Shown piece by piece: positions 62,208-64,000 of a stretch of 64,000 nucleotides of DNA. Below the pieces are notes generated by a model. That model searched no databases, was not told where the DNA came from, and worked only from the letters and a program-made list of their open reading frames with translations. Each line of letters opens with the position of its first letter. Position 1 is the first letter of the stretch. The stretch covers positions 26,380,840 through 26,444,839 of the forward strand of contig CM049322.1 in assembly GCA_026874595.1 (NCBI GenBank), given 5' to 3'. A program made the translations under genes and the position numbers. This DNA is from Sipunculus nudus (taxonomy: Eukaryota; Annelida; Sipuncula; Golfingiida; Sipunculidae).

Positions 62208-64000
62208 AACATACTGTATTTCATCCAATTGTTCGATCCCTCTATTTATACGACCTCCAAAAATATTCAAGGTTATTAATTTCTAAATTTCCTCTAATTT
62301 TCGACTGCTTGAAAAGTTTTTCATCTCACTGAATCATGTCCAAACTGGCGGACATGGAGTCGAAAGAGACCAGTCATATCCAGTAAGGTAAGTGACTGAT
62401 GAATAAAATAAAGGAATATATGTAACATACTGTATTTGGTATTTGTTTCATTCATCAGGACAAATTAAAAGGCGTCTTCTACATTATAAAAAGGTGATTT
62501 TCTTTAATACTTTTAACAAACTGCGCAAAAGTGATCGCATTATAGCAACGTTTAAAATGGCTCATGACTGTCAGCTCTGACCCCTGACCTTGTTGCCGTA
62601 AATACGCCAAACATTGACGTTTGATGACGAAAAGATATCTCTAACACTCGCTCGATAGTAGTTGATAACTGACGTAAGATAATCATGTTAATTATAAAAT
62701 AATGCTGTATTCACGGCATTCATATCTCTTGGCTGGCACCCTTGGTCGTTTGGGGCGTAAATAGCTCGCCCATGAACACAAACTCACAGGCAACGCGCAA
62801 AGCAGCATGGGACATGGGAAATGGGAACAGACTTAAACAACAACCAGTAGCGCTTAAATAAATATTAATCGAGAGGAACCCTCTGAAAAAAGTACCATAC
62901 TTAAAAGCATAAATTATGTGATTTATTGGATTCAGCCTTGACACTACACGTTTTATGTCCCTTCTGTCCCATATGAATGATCTAACTTATTTGAGATTTA
63001 ATAAATGCATCGTTATAAATGAAACAAAAAAAAAAACATGGGCGAATTTTCTTACCACTACGGTTCAAAAGTAAAAAGAATTATCATTAAATTTTATAAT
63101 CCTTATTTTTATTTACTATTGTTATATATAAATGAGAGAGAGAGAGAGACTGATCGTGTTTCTCTATGGACCGCTAGAGGCACGGTTCTATACTTCGCGT
63201 ATTATTGAGTCAGTATTGAGCATTTTCATTCATGATTTCAGTAATTCTGAATACCTGTACAGTTACATTGTGTGGAAATATGCGAGTTAAAAAAAAAAAA
63301 AAACAAATCTGCATGCAGTCAGCTGAAAATAAAAATCTTACCTCAGTATGTTGATCACGATATCAATTAAATGAGTCATGAAATATGAAATGAAGCACTG
63401 TTTAGAGAACGTCTTGCCCTATTAGGTGCTTCCGAAGCCCCACCATTAATTACGTTCAATGAAAATTGACTCACTAATTACCGACTGGTCACAGTTTACC
63501 CTCCGACACGGTCTGACCAAAATTACACGGTAGTGGTCAAAGGGCAAACTATCGCCTTTCATGTTAATCGATGTTTGGGCAACGGGAACACTTGGCCGGG
63601 AAATCATGTCCCGTGTCCGTGTTTGGACAACAGGCGTTATTATAACCAAACTCGCTATTAAAGCTTCCTCAGCCCCTTTGTACCGACATATTCCCTCACT
63701 ATTCCTTTTTGTTTTTCATATAACAACCTCATTTACATAACACAGTGTCTTGACAAACACAATAGGTATGCTGTGAAACGTAGTTTGCATTCATCACTTT
63801 GTATTTATAACTGACAAATACGTTGAGCATGCTGTGAATATTTGTTTTCTTACAAACACGGTGAGCAGGATGTTTGTATTTTGTATTTCTTTAAAATACA
63901 ATTAAAATCTTGTGAAATTTACTGGTCTTATTTATGATATTTTTGAGAAGATCTGACAAGATAATAAACCAAATTTTTCTTAAAAGCTATAATATCGCCC
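62208..64000. other. Repeat-poor unassigned DNA at the right edge
   Basis: After HLE-B6 the sequence loses the repeats typical of the window. It contains a short (GA)n at 63133-63149, two A runs, and one possible first exon (see separate entry). No protein domain was recognised. Confidence 0.5.
62336..62387 (+). other. Possible short 5' exon with tandem splice donors
   Basis: An ATG at 62336 opens 16 codons (MSKLADMESKETSHIQ) before a stop that lies in AGTAAGGTAAGTG. Two donor-like sites, GTAAGG (62383) and GTAAGT (62388), overlap; use of the first would avoid the stop. There is no other support, and a chance occurrence is quite possible. Confidence 0.15.

Overview
The window looks like repeat-rich nuclear DNA of an animal, most likely a marine mollusc and probably a bivalve. 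There is no dense ORF layout, no host gene I can recognise, A+T-rich sequence, (ACGG)n and (CT)n(AT)n microsatellites, and a mass of non-autonomous transposons carrying internal tandem repeats, as known from bivalve 'pearl'-type elements. Species cannot be told from the sequence.

The main content is six families of elements, called HLE-A to HLE-F here (Helentron-like elements), all built on one plan: a 5' start ACTAGA or ACAAGR; a short 5' palindrome or hairpin; a roughly 10-base subterminal repeat; a core of tandem units (about 145 to 340 bp); a GACGG-like microsatellite; and a 3' hairpin holding the inverted copy of the subterminal repeat, ending in TA before A-rich flank. Subterminal pairs: A, CTCAGCTGA/TCAGCTGAG; B, GCGAACCTGTG/CACAGGTTCGC; C, GCCCCCGCC/GGCGGGGC; D, GTATCCGCC/GGCGGATAC; E, TGTCTCCCC/GGGGGACA; F, AGGGCCCTGC/GCAGGGCCCT. 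Because the elements lie inside one another, uninterrupted sister copies give empty sites. These show insertion between two A's without target duplication, as expected of Helitron/Helentron relatives. No Rep/helicase gene is present, so all are non-autonomous.

Layout: 1-6728, HLE-A array with D and A insertions; 6729-7294, 143-bp repeats; 7295-11071, HLE-A split by a 2.1-kb hAT-like transposon with an 8-bp duplication; 11072-12617, two D-type 3' ends tail to tail; 12618-16950, GA microsatellite, another tandem array and unassigned DNA; 16951-26401, three HLE-B elements, two holding HLE-D; 26402-33983, a nest of HLE-A around HLE-C around a tyrosine-recombinase retrotransposon, plus a Harbinger-type MITE; 34805-46582, HLE-B split by HLE-A, then further HLE-A copies; 47418-48282, HLE-F; 48783-56421, mixed A/B/D pieces; 57001-62207, HLE-A core with HLE-E, then D and B; 62208-64000, repeat-poor DNA.

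The only recognisable protein-coding genes belong to the retrotransposon at 27874-32330: a frameshifted gag-like gene, an intact RT/RNase H/methyltransferase-like ORF, and a frameshifted tyrosine recombinase, within split direct repeats (A1 - genes - B1 A2 B2).

The most interesting signal is the 12-bp palindrome GGTGGCGCCACC. It recurs about two dozen times perfectly, and many more times with one change, inside core units of otherwise dissimilar families (A, B, D).
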